From Cervus elaphus (taxonomy: Eukaryota > Chordata > Mammalia > Artiodactyla > Cervidae), in contig NC_057831.1 in NCBI RefSeq assembly GCF_910594005.1, positions 46,334,001 through 46,398,000 on the forward strand: DNA of 64,000 nt, given 5' to 3'. The position numbers and the translations under genes are program-made. Numbering within the stretch: the stretch's first letter is position 1; each line of letters starts with the position of its first letter. Shown here piece by piece: positions 12,022 to 23,210 of this stretch. The notes beneath the pieces were generated by a model that saw only the letters and a list, made by a program, of their open reading frames with translations, was not told the origin of the DNA and did no database searches.

Positions 12022-13099
12022 TCAGTTCGGTTCGGTTGCTCAGTCGTGTCCAACTCTTTGCAACCCCATTAACTGCAGCACACCAGGCTTCCCTGTCCAT
12101 CACCAACTCCTGGAGCCTACTCAAACTCATGTCCATTGCATTGGTGATGCCATCCAACCATCTCATCCTCTGTTGCTCCCCTTCTCTCTTCTCTTGCCTT
12201 CAGGCTTTCTCAGCATCAGGGTCTTTTCCAATGAGTTGGTTCTTTGCATCAGGTGGCCAAAGTATTGGAGTTTCAACTTCAGCAACAGTCCTTCCAATGA
12301 ATATTCGGGACCGATTTCCTTTAGGATAGACTGGTTGGATCTCCTTGCAGTCCAAGGGACTCTCAAGAGTCTTCTCCAAAACCACAGTTCAAAAGCATCC
12401 ATTCTTTGGTGTTCAGCTTTATTTACAGTCCAACTCTCATCCATACATGACTACTGGAAAAATCATAGCTTTGACTAGATGGACAGTTGTTGGTAAAGTA
12501 ATGTCTCTGCTTTTTAATAGTTAGTCTAGGTTGGTCATAGCTTTTCTTCCAAGGAGCAAGCATCTTTTAATTTCATGGCTGCAATCACCATCTGCAATGA
12601 TTTTGGAGCCCCCCCCAAATAAAGTCTCCCACTGTTTCCATTGTTTCCCGATCTATTTGCCATGAAGTGATGGGACCGGATGCCATGATCTCAGTTTTCT
12701 CAATGTTGAGTTTTAAGCCAGCTTTTTCACTCTCCTCTTTCACTTTGATCAAGAGGCTCTTTAGTTCTTCTTAGCTTTTTGCCATAAGGGTCATGTCACC
12801 TGCATATCTGAGGTTATTGATATTTCTCCTGGCAATCTTGATTCCAGCTTGTGCTTCATCCAGCCCAGCATTTTGCATGATGTACTCTTCATATAAGTTA
12901 AATAAGCAGAGTGACAATATGCAGCCTTGACGTACTCCTTTTCTGATTTGGAACCATTCTCTTGTTCCATGTCCAGTTCTAACTGTTGCTTCTTGACCTG
13001 CATACAGATTTCTCTGGAGGCAGGTCAGGTGGTCTGGTATTCCCATCTCTTGAAAAGTTTTCCAGTTTGTTGTGATCCACACAGTCAAAGGCTTTGGCA
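12022..13099 (-). mobile_element. BovB (RTE) LINE 3' part, 5'-truncated
   Basis: The + strand starts at the (TTCAG/TTCGG)n end typical of ART2A/BovB and runs through the C-terminal and reverse-transcriptase coding region in reverse. A perfect 11-bp TSD TTATCTTTGGT lies at 12011-12021 and 13100-13110. On the minus strand the RT piece (about 13100-12771) shows GVRQGCILS and FNLYEEYI. Its catalytic box reads YAGD instead of YADD, so this copy is dead. Several frame breaks separate the remaining coding blocks. Confidence 0.93.
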
Positions 13100-13372
13100 T
13101 TATCTTTGGTAAATAACCAATTTTTCCTTCCTTAAAGTTTTGCTATTAAATATTCTGAGCTCTTTAAAGTGCTCATTTAAAATGTACATTTCTAGGGATT
13201 AAGACAAAGAACTTTAAAAAAAATTGGTATTCTCAGTAAGTGGGTATTTCCTGTTTGTGCTTTGCTTTCATGGCTATTCTTTAAGGATGAAATGTAATTT
13301 TTAAGAAGCATAGCATTTTATATCTTGAAATTTTATTTGGGCCATAAGTCAGTTCCAGCTTTTGTGAAGAGT

Positions 13373-13570
13373 AATTAAGAGCATAGTCTCTAAACTACGG
13401 CATGATTTCCTGGGCTTGAGTACCAGACTGACAGTGGTATTGTAACTTAGGGTAGATGGTTTAACCTATTAGTACCTAAATTTCCTTATCTCTAAAATGG
13501 GTTTTAAAGTACCAATGAGTTAATCTATGTAGAAAAGAGTGTGGCAAGTGTAAGTGTTCAGTTATTGGTT
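13373..13570 (+). mobile_element. MIR SINE (ancient)
   Basis: The sequence follows the MIR order: TAAGAGCATAGTCTC, then GGCTTGAGTACCAGACTG, AAATTTCCTTATCTCTAAAA, and GAGTTAATCTATGTAGAAA. Confidence 0.78.
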
Positions 13571-13717
13571 TTTTTTTTTAATAATCTATAGATAGAGATG
13601 TAGGAAAGTTGTAGAAATGTTCAGTGATATATTACATATTGTTAAGATGTTTTACATACATTTAGAAAAGTAAGAAGAGGTAGTTTGAGTCACTTCTGTA
13701 ATCTCAACAACCATTAA

Positions 13718-13806
13718 TGGCCTGTTGGTCTTCCATCGCTAAGTCATGTCCCACTCTGTGACCCCGTGAACTGCATCATGCCAGGCTTCCTGTCCTTCAT
13801 GGCCTG
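13718..13806 (-). mobile_element. ART2A/BovB 3' fragment
   Basis: A short piece with TAAGTCATGTCCCACTCTGT, GACCCCGTGAACTGCA and CCAGGCTTCC matches the 3' end of BovB in reverse. No TSD was seen. Confidence 0.7.
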
Positions 13807-14164
13807 AGATTAGTTAAAGTTTGTAGAAATAGAAAACAGTATAGACAGAGATTGAGGAGCACTATGGTATTTTTAAGAAGTTGGTTGTATTGTTAGCTTG
13901 AGTTGTTCGGTACCTTTGTTTTATATAATTAAAAGATCTAAAGCATGTAACAGTTGAAATATCAGTCTTAAAAATTGTAAATTTCTGAGTGTAAAGATTT
14001 ATTACAGGAAATTTAGAGCATGTTGAAAATTATAGTTAATGCATCTACCTCAGTAACTAGAAATAATAATTGTAGCATCAGTTATAACCTTTTAAAGATC
14101 TGTATGTATATTTAATAACAGGCTTGTAGAATGATTTTTTCTTAATGTGAAATTAATAAGTATT
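13807..14164. other. Intron, no recognised element
   Basis: AT-rich sequence with no identifiable repeat or exon. Confidence 0.5.
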
Positions 14165-14712
14165 TAAATGTTAAGTATATAACAGGCATATGATAAATAT
14201 TAGGGACATAATGATGAACAAGATTGATGAGGTCCTTGTCCTGATGGAGTCTGCATTTTGTTTGGGAAGATAGGGAAAAAAATAGTTAATTAGAAATGCC
14301 ATCAAGGAGTGAAAGAGACAGAAGACAGAAAATAACGTGGATGGTGTGGGGATACCTATCAATTTAGGTAAGCTGGTTAGGGAAGGCTTCTGAGAAGGTC
14401 ACATTTAAGGTGACATCTGAAGGATAGTGGAGAGCCAAGACTGTGAAGGATTAGGGATGACCATTCCGCACAGGGGCAATAGAATGGACAAAGACCTCGA
14501 GGCAAGAAAGAATCTGAATTGTCTGAAGAAGTGAGAGAGTATTATTTTGACTGGGCATCTCGAAGGGAGGAGGAGAGTAGCGTGTGAACAGACTGTGTAA
14601 GCAAGAAGGACCAGATGGCACAGAGCCTCATAGACCTTGTTTGAAGTTTATCAGTGGGTGATAGGAAGCAACTGAAGCACTTTAAGGGGAAGAGTGAAGT
14701 GATAGGATTTAT
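14165..14712 (-). mobile_element. L2-like repeat, first segment
   Basis: Antisense L2-like order: AACAGGCATATGATAAATATT, TCCTTGTCCTGATGGAGTCT, GGGAAGGCTTCTGAGAAGGT, GTGATAGGAAGCAACTGAAG, GTGATAGGATTTA. The element resumes after an L1/SINE nest at about 15595. The family name is from memory. Confidence 0.65.
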
Positions 14713-15594
14713 TTTTGTTTGGCCTGATGTGTGTGTATTTTATACTGTGAAAAGAATGCTTAACATAAAATTTGTCATTTTAACCATTTTTAAGTGTACA
14801 GTTCAGAAGTGTTAAGTATATTTGCTGCCATTCTACCTTATTTCTGTGAATTTGACTACATTAGATAGGTCCTGTAAGTGGAATTATGTAGTATTTGTCT
14901 TACTGTGACTAGCTTATGTCACTTAGCATAGGGTCCTCACGGTTCATCCTTTTTGTATATAATACAGAATTTCCTTCCATCTGAAGGCTGAATAATATTC
15001 CAGTGTATGTTTATACTGCACTTTTTAAAAAGAGGTTTGTTTTGTTTTTTGGCTGTGGGTGGGTCCTCGTTGCCGCACATGGGCCTTCTCTAGATGTGGC
15101 CAGCGGGGGCTCCTCTTCACTATGGTGTGTGTGCTTCTCTTGTTGGGGAGCACGGGCTGTACGTGCCTGGGCTTCAGTAGCTACAGTGTGTGGGGTCAGT
15201 AGTTGGAGGCTTGTGGGCTTAGTTGCTCTGTGGCATGTAGGATTTTCCTGGGTTAGGGATTGAACTGGTGTCCTTTGCGTTGCAAGGTGAATTCTTAACC
15301 AGAGAAGCCCTCTACTGCATTTTTTTTTTTTTTTTAAATATTCTTTCATCTGTTGATTTTACCTCTTGGCTATTGTGAACAGTGCTGCTGTGATTGTGGG
15401 TATGCAAATAGCTCTTTGAGACTCTGGTTTCAATTTTTTTGGATTTGTGTGTGTATATATATATATATTAGTGTTTTGAGAAAACTGAACTTTTTTTCTT
15501 TTCTGTGGTGGTTTCTTTTCTTTTGCACTCTTTCCTATGGTGGTTGTACCATTTTACAATCCCAGCAGCAGAGCAAGTGTTCAGTTGCTCCATG
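14713..15594 (-). mobile_element. Old L1 fragment inserted in L2
   Basis: Antisense L1M-type text: ATAAAATTTGTCATTTTAAC, TAAGTGTACAGTTCAGAAGT, then the ATTCCAGTGTATG block. After a nested SINE come TTCTTTCATCTGTTGATTTT and AACAGTGCTGCTGTGATTGT. The surrounding L2-like sequence resumes beyond it. Confidence 0.7.
15027..15312 (-). mobile_element. CHR-type SINE nested in L1
   Basis: The reverse complement begins GGGCTTCTCTGGTTAAGAAT and runs through a CHR-like body rich in GCCCACAAGCC and GTGCTCCCCAACAAGAGAAG segments to an A-rich tail. A near-perfect TSD, TACTGCA followed by C/T and T5, flanks it at 15014-15026 and 15313-15325. Confidence 0.85.
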
Positions 15595-15795
15595 GTTTAT
15601 ATTTTAAAGATTTCTTTGGCTGCTCTTTGGGGAATGAATTGTTGGGAGCAAGAGTGTCCACAGGGAGATTGACTAGGAGAGTAATTATTAGAGTCCAGTT
15701 GAGAGTTAATAAAGGCCTGGACTAAGATGATAGGAGAAAAGGGTTAACGAGATATTTTGGAACTAGAATTGATTTGATTTGCTGATAGATTGGAA
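15595..15795 (-). mobile_element. L2-like repeat, second segment
   Basis: TTTGGCTGCTCTTTGGGGAA, then CAGGGAGATTGACTAGGAG and GGCCTGGACTAAGATGATAG, continue the same antisense L2-like order broken off at about 14712. This shows the L1 inserted into it. Confidence 0.6.
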
Positions 15796-16091
15796 AGCAG
15801 GGATAACTGTTAGATTGGTAGCTTCAAGATTCCTAATGACGTCTGAAATGCTAACGCCGGTAGAAAAGTTTCCCAGAGCCCTCAACGTATTTCTTCTCAT
15901 GCCTCATAGGTCAGGCCTGGGTTATTGGACAATGGAAATAGGATTTCCCTTGTTTAGAACAATCAGGATTCATTGTCCCAGGGCTAGGGGAGTGGCCCAC
16001 CCTCCTGAGCACATTGCTGGCCCATATTTGAACAAAATGGAGGTTGTCTTAGGAAGGAAGAAGAGAGGGAGTGACACATAACGTAATTAGC

Positions 16092-16232
16092 TTTGTGAGC
16101 TTTGTGAGTTTTGGGGAAGCCTCTTGACCTCTTTGCTTCATTTGTAAAATGGGGGTATAACTATCTCACAGAGATGTTTTGAAGACTAAATAAATAGTGT
16201 ATTTAAAATGTTTAACAAGTTCTCAACAAATG
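16092..16232 (+). mobile_element. MIR SINE fragment
   Basis: GGAAGCCTCTTGACCTCTTT, then TTCATTTGTAAAATGGGGGT and GAAGACTAAATAAATAGTG follow the 3' half of MIR. Confidence 0.75.
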
Positions 16233-16234
16233 TC

Positions 16235-19200
16235 ATTTTCTTTATGTGATTCTTCCTCCCACCCCCACCATCTTGTTTTGGACTTTGTATTTCCTTTAAT
16301 TATACTACTGTTTTTTGACCAGCCAAACTCAAATTCTGAGAATTACATTTCACCTTTCCCCCACTCCTTTCATTCTTATTGCTACCACAGTGGTTCTGAA
16401 CTCAATCATTTGTGTTAGAGGAGGCAATAATCTTATAACTCATCTTGTATTCTCTTGTATTCTAGTTTCATTCATAAAAATTATTATTTTTTGGTTATAC
16501 CAAAATAAATTTAAACTTGTTTTGAAATTCATAATGGACACAAACTCCTCCTGATCTTCTGCACGTTATAAATATACTCCACCAAAATTAGGCTAATTCT
16601 TGTTCTTTGAAACACATCTTTATTTCCTCCTTTATTCTTTTCCTTACATGTTTCCCTCATGCTGGAGTGTCCTCTCAGTCTCTCAAGGTCCATTCTAAAT
16701 ATTTGTTTATTCAATCAGTAAATATTACAATATTCTGTGTTCAGCGCACTGTTTTAATAGTTGGAGATTCAATGGTAGGCAAAAGTTGACGTGGTTCCTG
16801 CGCTTCTATGTTTCTTTAGTCATAAAGTATTTTCAGAGTCATCGTCAATTTGCAGACATGACTTCTTCTACCTTGAAACTTTAACAGATTCTTTATACCC
16901 TTATTGCAATTCTTGCAGGCAATATCTGTCTACTTACATTGTGTTATAGTGGTTTTTCTTTCTTTTTTGACTCAGTTGAGAGGCATCTGTTATGGTGTCT
17001 TTCTCTTAAAAGTTGTATCGTAGTCTTGTAAATGCTTTTTGACTTGAAGCTTTGTCTCTGTAATCTGTTATAGTTGATTCTTTACATCTGTATAGTGATC
17101 TGTGGTTTACAAATATCACTTTGCTACATTATGGTCTAGCACTTTAAAATATATGCATAGTTAGTCTGGAATACTGTATGATTTAATCATTGATACCTGA
17201 TCTAACATGTATTTGATATTGATTTGTTTATTTGATATTGATATTTCAATATCAATTTGATATTGAAAAGTTTTGTGTATCAAGTATTTTTGGGCAGGAT
17301 TATAGTACGTCTTTATTTATGCCTGTAACTTCTAGTGGAAAAACGTTAACAGGATTAGCTTTGCTTTTCACTTTTAAAAACTGAGCAGTTATAATTAATA
17401 TGTTACTCAGTTGTCTTAACTCTTGAACTCGTTAATTGATAATTTCACATCTTTTTGAAAGAGTTTAGGGAAATTAAAATGATGTGGTTATTAAAAAGAA
17501 TGGAATTTATTCAGTTTATAATTTTACAGACTTTAAAAACTTTTAAAAAGTGCTGATTAATATGAAATTAAGAGTAGTAAAGTCAGTAAGTATTCGGCAG
17601 GGACTTACAGTGTATTACTTAGTTGGGGAGTGTATTCAGCAGATGTTTGAATGCCTACTTCAAACTATTAGACATGTTTTACATGCCAGAGGAGTATAGA
17701 AAGTAAACAAATGAAGTCTCTGGTCTCATGATTTCACTTGTCACGAAGTTGTAGTTTTGCTATGTACAGTATCCGATCTTTGACCTGATTGACACTTTCC
17801 TCATTTTATGATTGCCACTGATTCCAGTGTTCACTGCTTTCCAGACTCCTTTGTAATTGAAGCTGGGTGGCACATTGATTTTGTTTATGCTCATTTATAG
17901 TATCAGTTATACAAGTCATAATAAATCTCTTTGAGTTTTATGCAAAGCATATGTAAATATATGTTTTCTAAAGTCAACTCATAATATAATAGATCTAGAA
18001 CTGGAATTCAAAATCTATTAATTCCTGGTTCTGTGTTGTTGTTTTTTTGCCATATGCCATATAATATTTCCTTATGGGACCTATTTTTTCTCATTGTCCT
18101 CTGCTCTCCCTACCCTCCATCCTTCTGCTTCCTCCTGCTGCAGTCCGCCCCTCGCTTGATGCTGCCTCCTCTGCCCGACATGCCCCCAGTTGCTCTCCTG
18201 GTGCCTGCCCCTGCCCTCAGCTCATGTTTCTGCCTTGTGTAAAGGTGTGTGCTTACCTTCACTCTTGATGCCTCCTTGGGAGCCTCTTTCTGGGTAGTGC
18301 CAAGTGTGTGTAAGCCTTAGGGCAACCATTTTTCTGAGCCTATCTTTGTCAATTTTTGTGTTTTTATTTGCACCTCTTGAAGTTTACTTATATATCTTCT
18401 TTTTTTTAAAGCTTACATTAAACTTTTTTTTTTGTATTTGTATGTTTGTTACCATTTGTAAATTCTTAAAAATAACCAAAACAAAAATTCTTAACGTGTA
18501 TTGTAAAAATTTTACTTTTTAAAACATTTAACCTTTGGGGATCTATTTTAAAATGTCCTAGAAACAAGTAGATATGTTGGCCTTCTGAATTTAGTTGAAA
18601 CACATATGAAATTCTCTGAAGTTTTTTAAACTTGTTTATAAAATTATCAACTAGCTTTTATAATGTATTAAAATTTAGTTTTACATTTTGAAGTCTAAAA
18701 ATTTGTTTTTAGGTAGGTGGCTGGTGGTTATGATATATTCATCATAAGCCTTGAATATTGAACTGTTAGTAATTAGGACTTTTTTCTTCATATTCTAGAT
18801 TAGTAAAAGAATAAAAAATTGTTATATTCTAGGACCTCTAATTTATAATGAAACGACATGGGAATAGACTCTGCTTAGGAAATAAAAAATAAGTCTTTTT
18901 TTGTCTTTAGTCAGTTTTTCATGATTTCCAGATAAATAGCAGCTGTTTTTGGTTAAATACAAATTCCAAAGCAAGACATGGTATGTTTATAGATAATTCT
19001 TTCCTAATGATGCTGAAGATGGTCCTGAAAAGTCCTAACCCTAGCGCAATTTGGCATTGAAGAACTAAAATCTTATAGGAACAGTGGGCTTTGAAGTGAG
19101 GATCAATAGACACATCAGAATCTATTAGTATTTATGTTTGTTGAAAGAAAATACCATAGTAAAGAGTCATTGCATGTTCTGACTTAGTAATTCAGAAAAG
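16235..19200. other. Mostly unrecognised AT-rich intron
   Basis: A weak L2-like antisense piece lies at about 17635-17755 and a TTTGATATTGA repeat cluster at 17208-17272. At 18100-18230 there is a C-rich stretch (GCCTCCTCTGCCCGACATGC and neighbours) of unknown origin. No exon was recognised. Confidence 0.45.
17208..17272. repeat. Cluster of direct and inverted TTTGATATTGA units
   Basis: Three direct copies of TTTGATATTGA and one inverted copy (TCAATATCAA) are packed into 65 bases. The central part is a near-perfect palindrome around GATATTTCAATATC. Confidence 0.85.
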
Positions 19201-19201
19201 T

Positions 19202-19404
19202 GTCTTCCCTGGTGGCTCAGATGTTAAAGTGTCTGCCTACAATCCGGGAGACCCGGGTTCAATCCCTGCGTCAGGAAGATCCCCTGGAGAAGGAAAAGGC
19301 AACCCACTCCAATATTCTTGCCTGGAAAATCCCGTGGACGGAGGAGCCTGGTAGGCTACAGTCCATGGGATTGCAAAGAGTCGGACATGACTGAGCGACT
19401 GTCT
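19202..19404 (+). mobile_element. Bov-tA SINE
   Basis: Well preserved: CTTCCCTGGTGGCTCAGATG head with CCCGGGTTCAATCC (box B), body GATCCCCTGGAGAAGGAAAA, and end GAGTCGGACATGACTGAGCG. Confidence 0.95.
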
Positions 19405-19479
19405 TGAACACCTTGGATTTCCGTTTATCATCTTTTCACTATAAGGAAGGGTTCAGAATTTCCTTCTGCAGCTTGTGAG

Positions 19480-20400
19480 GTGCTTGAGAACTCATTTTAA
19501 GTTACAGTATACTCTATGGTAGTTTGTGTCCCTAGTTGAGCTGGGTGTGGCTCTCCTGTTACTAATGTCCCCTTCAGTGCATCACAGACCTGAAGTTTCC
19601 CCAGTGGAGTATTGCTGTTCCTTGGTGGTCTGTGTGGCCTGAATAATGTTCCTGCTTCACTGGCAGCTGTCTGCAGCACAACTGTGCTGTAGAGGGGGCC
19701 CTCTGTGTGTGTGCTGGGTTTGCGGTAGGAATGGAGGAGTTCTTGATTCTCCTGAGGTCCCTTCAGCTTTAGGTAGGGTTTGTGAGCCTGGGCCTTGGCA
19801 GTGGGTGTTTCTGAGTCTTCTCCACTTTCTCCTGCTACTGCTGCTGCTAAGTCACTTCATTCGTGTCCGACTCTGTGCGACCCCATCCCTGGGATTTTCC
19901 AGGCAAGAACACTGGAGTGGGTTGCCATTTCCTTCTCTACTGCATAAAAGTGAAAAGTGAAAGTGAAGTTGCTCAGTCATGTTTGACTCTTCGAGACCCC
20001 ATGGACTGCAGCCTACCAGGCTCCTCCGTCCATGGGATTTTCCAGGCAAGAGTACTGGAGTGGGGTGCCATTACCTTCTCTGCCCCTTTCTCCTAGTGGA
20101 AGCTAAACTCTGCCTTGTGTCTGAGGGAGTACTTAGGCTAGAGCGAGCTTCCTGTCTTTGGCCCAGCGGAAGCTTACTGCTTAGTTGCAGCAGGGGATCC
20201 TGGGCCAAGTGGGTTTCTTGTCTTTCTCTGAAGGTGGTGGGATTTTACTTCTACTCTCTCTTAGGAGCAGTGGGCCTGCCTGGGCCCTGGGGATGGGAGG
20301 ATTTCTCAACTATCCTGCTGGTAGCTACCTTCTTCTCCCAGTCTGTGCTTTTCTCTCAGACTCTTAATAGTGGCTTTTGGTATATGTATCTTGGCTAATT
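19480..20400. other. Moderately GC-rich stretch of unknown origin, split by BovA2
   Basis: Outside the SINE at 19834-20085, this region has higher GC than its surroundings and C/T-rich phrases. No repeat family or splice-competent exon could be assigned. The open frame over 19979-20398 runs through SINE sequence and is not credible as a gene. Confidence 0.4.
19834..20085 (-). mobile_element. BovA2 SINE (dimeric Bov-A)
   Basis: Two Bov-A monomers in tandem on the minus strand, each with CAGGCAAGA.TACTGGAGTGG, joined by an AAAGTGAAAGTGAAG linker. TSD CTTTCTCCT lies at 19825-19833 and 20086-20094. Confidence 0.92.
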
Positions 20401-20809
20401 CTTTCCTTCCAGGTTTTAGATTCTGTTCTCTTATCCTGGTACTCACTTGTCTTCCCTTTCTCTGTCTTGACTTCCTATTGATAATTTTTTGCTGCCCAGA
20501 CTCCCATGGTCTAACTAAATTCCTAGTCTTGTGCTTCCTCTGCAGTGTCTTCAGGTTGAGTCATCAGCATTACTGAAGTAAGGTACTTACTGAAAAGCCA
20601 GGAAGTGTTTCAGTTAATTTTGTGATTCAGAAATTGTCAGTTATTCTATAGTTGATCCACTTGACTGTATATTATCCTTAGCCCGCTGGACCTTGGACTG
20701 TTGTGTAATTTGTACCAAAAAGTCTCTAATGAGGATTCCATCCATTCTTCTTAGTTGATTTCACAATCTAACAGTTGTTACAGGTTTTATTCTTCATTGC
20801 TCACCTGTG

Positions 20810-20880
20810 GTATAGTATGGTTTTATAGAGTTTGAGTCAGATGACCTGGGTTTAAATTCCTATTTTACCATTTCTTTTAT
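20810..20880 (+). mobile_element. MIR head fragment
   Basis: TTTATAGAGTTTGAGTCAGA, then TGACCTGGGTTTAAATTCC, resembles the tRNA-derived MIR head with box B. Confidence 0.55.
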
Positions 20881-20964
20881 CTGCCTGTCTGTTTATCTAT
20901 AAAATATTTATTGACTACCTTGTTTACTCTGGGTGCAGAGTCATTACTGTGACTTCTGGCAACT

Positions 20965-21185
20965 TTAACTTATTGAGCATAGTCATTGTATTAAGTGCTT
21001 TTTCTAGGTTCACATTTAATTCTTCCAACAACTCTGTAACAGCAGTAGTTTTTTTTTTGTAGTAGTAATTATTTGAGGACTTTTTTTTTTTGTAGTAGTA
21101 GTAATTATTTGAGGATATACTGAGTAATTAATTTTAGGAACCTGAAGGCTCAAATAGTTAAGAACCATGCCTACTGCCTCTGGAT
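20965..21185 (-). mobile_element. Antisense MIR-like segment with internal tandem duplication
   Basis: TTATTGAGCATAGTCATTG, AAGTGCTTTTTCTAGGTTCA and TTCTTCCAACAACTCTGTAA follow reverse MIR. A ~32-bp unit with T-run, GTAGTAGTAATTATTTGAGG is then duplicated at 21051-21116, followed by CCTGAAGGCTCAAATAG. Confidence 0.5.
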
Positions 21186-21359
21186 AGTAAGAGAAAGCAG
21201 ACCTTCCACAAACATTAGTAATGTTTATCTGATGGAGTCTTTCATAATATACTTAACTCTTCCTCTATTAGAAACATGCTGGAAAAAAAAAAAAAAGGAA
21301 ACACGCTGGAAGTTTTAGTTTTGTAAATAATGATTCAGCCAAACTTCTAGGAGCTGTAC

Positions 21360-21767
21360 TTGATTGTTCTGATTTCTCATTTCCCACATCCTGACCATCT
21401 GTCAGTAATACTATGGGTTCTAACTACCCACATATGTTTTGAGTTTCCCTACTTTTCTCTATTCCCATTGCCATCACTCTAGTCCAGGCCACCATTACCC
21501 CTCACTGGGATTCCTGCAGTAGCTTCCTAATTTCTTGTTACTGCTGTTAACCTTTGACAGTCTCTCATCTCTGAAGCCTATAAAAATGCATATAAGATCA
21601 TTTCCTTCCCATTTCAGTGGCTTTCCTTTGTAATTACAGTAAAACAGCAACTTTTTACCCTGGTCTGCAGGTCCCTGCTTGTTCTCATTTCCTTTCTGCT
21701 GCTAAATATGCCAAACTCTTTCCCTGTTTCTAAGTCTTAGCACTTGAGGTTTTCTGCCTGTTCCTCA
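21360..21767 (+). mobile_element. L2-like repeat, first segment
   Basis: CTAGTCCAGGCCACCATTAC, then TTCCTGCAGTAGCTTCCTAA and CTTTCCCTGTTTCTAAGTC, is the sense order I associate with L2-class 3' regions. It resumes after 21984. Confidence 0.55.
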
Positions 21768-21776
21768 TCAGCTTTT

Positions 21777-21974
21777 TTTAAAAAAATTAACTAATTAATT
21801 TTAATTGGAGGCTAATTACCTTACAATATTGTAGTGGTTTTTGCCATACATTGACAGTCAGCCACGGGCGCACATGTGTTCCCCATCCAGAACCCCCCTC
21901 CCCGCTCCACCCCCCAGGGTCATCCCAGTGCACCAGCCCTGAGCACCCTGCCTCATGCATCCAGCCTGGACTCC
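21777..21974 (-). mobile_element. Ruminant L1 tail, severely 5'-truncated (198 bp)
   Basis: On the + strand an A/T-rich start leads to TTGGAGGCTAATTACCTTAC, then TGTAGTGGTTTTTGCCATAC and CCCAGTGCACCAGCCCTGAG. This is the reverse of a ruminant L1 3' UTR. The direct repeat TCAGCTTTT at 21768-21776 and 21975-21983 is the likely TSD. Confidence 0.82.
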
Positions 21975-21983
21975 TCAGCTTTT

Positions 21984-22085
21984 GCATGGCTGACTTTAGT
22001 GTTTTGTTTGATGTCTTTTTCGGTGACTACCTGTAGGATTAGCCTGTTTCCTTCCTCTCTTCAGTATATACACAAATCACTTAAT
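21984..22085 (+). mobile_element. L2-like repeat, second segment
   Basis: GATGTCTTTTTCGGTGACTA and CTTCCTCTCTTCAGTATATA continue the L2-like sequence interrupted at 21767. The match is weak. Confidence 0.45.
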
Positions 22086-22960
22086 AGTTTGATACACTTA
22101 TAACTAGGAATTATATCAATATATTTATTAACTTGCAATCTGTACATGCCCATAGAAATGTACGTTTCTAAAAAATTGGACCCTTGTCTGTCTTATTTGT
22201 ATCCTAAGTAGTGTCTAGTATGTTGTCGGTAATCTTTTTGGATGATGAATGTCTTGATTCATGCCTTTTGTGCATAAGTCTTTTTCTGTATTTTGATCTT
22301 TTCCCTTTCTGAAGCTAGAAAGCCAAAGTAGAATTAAGCTAAGGAAAATGTTTAATGTATTTTTTAACTGTATATGCTAATTTAAACATTCAGAATGATT
22401 TCTATTTAGATCTTATGATACTTAAAATGGATGCTGTGTTATCTCAGTTTTCATTCTTCTTTTATACAGTTTTTTTTATTATGAACTTGGAAAATACAGA
22501 CAAGTGTAGCAAAGAAAATAAATTTCACCCTCAGAACCACTTTGTTATTGTTCTTTTAAAATATACAGAGTTACTGGATAGTTGCAATTCTTTTAGATGC
22601 AATTTTGCATCTTGCTTTTAAAAGTGTAATGTATTCTGAGCTTTTCCTAACTGTTAACTGAAATAGAAGATATTTACTTGTTCTTATTGTTGGGTAGTTT
22701 CCCATTTTTAAATAGATTCTCTTCAGTTTTTCCATTAAAAATATTGTTACAAACATTTATGTGCATAAAGCATTTTGGCATTTTGGGTATTAAGGGTGAG
22801 TTCCCAAAGGCATACTATTAGATTAAAATGTATGAATGTTTTAAGATTTAAAAAATATATATTACTGGCAGTAATTACTGGCATATTTTTGCCTAATGCA
22901 TGTATTACTGCCAAATTGCATTTTGGAAGGATTGTGTTTTTGAATGCCTATTGGCATTTT
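22086..22960. other. Intron, no recognised element
   Basis: AT-rich sequence; nothing identified. Confidence 0.5.
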
Positions 22961-22961
22961 C

Positions 22962-23210
22962 TGAAACTCCAATACTTTTGCCACCTGATGCAAAGAACTG
23001 ACTCATTGCAAAAGACCCTGATGCTGGGAAAGATTGAAGGCAGGAGGAGAAGGGGTCGACAGAGGATGAGATGGTTGGATGGTGTCACTGACTCGATGGA
23101 CATGAGTTTGAGCAAGCTCCGGGAGGTGGTGATGGATGGGGAGGCCTGGCGTGCTGCGGTCCCTGGGGTTGCAGAGTTGGACACGACTGAGCAACTGAGC
23201 TGAACTGATT
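22962..23210 (+). mobile_element. BovB LINE 3' end (~250 bp)
   Basis: CTGAAACTCCAATACTTTTG, then GATGAGATGGTTGGATGG and GACACGACTGAGCAACTGAG. It encodes the end of the BovB ORF (GRRRRGRQRMRWLDGVTDS) and stops in the ACTGA-type tail. Confidence 0.93.

Noticed and set aside
12163..12444. Overlapping minus-strand frames of 60-90 codons
   Set aside because: Parts of the BovB C-terminal coding region in a frame-broken copy.
19979..20398. 139-codon open frame
   Set aside because: Its start lies in the BovA2 SINE and the remainder has no recognisable domain or splice support.
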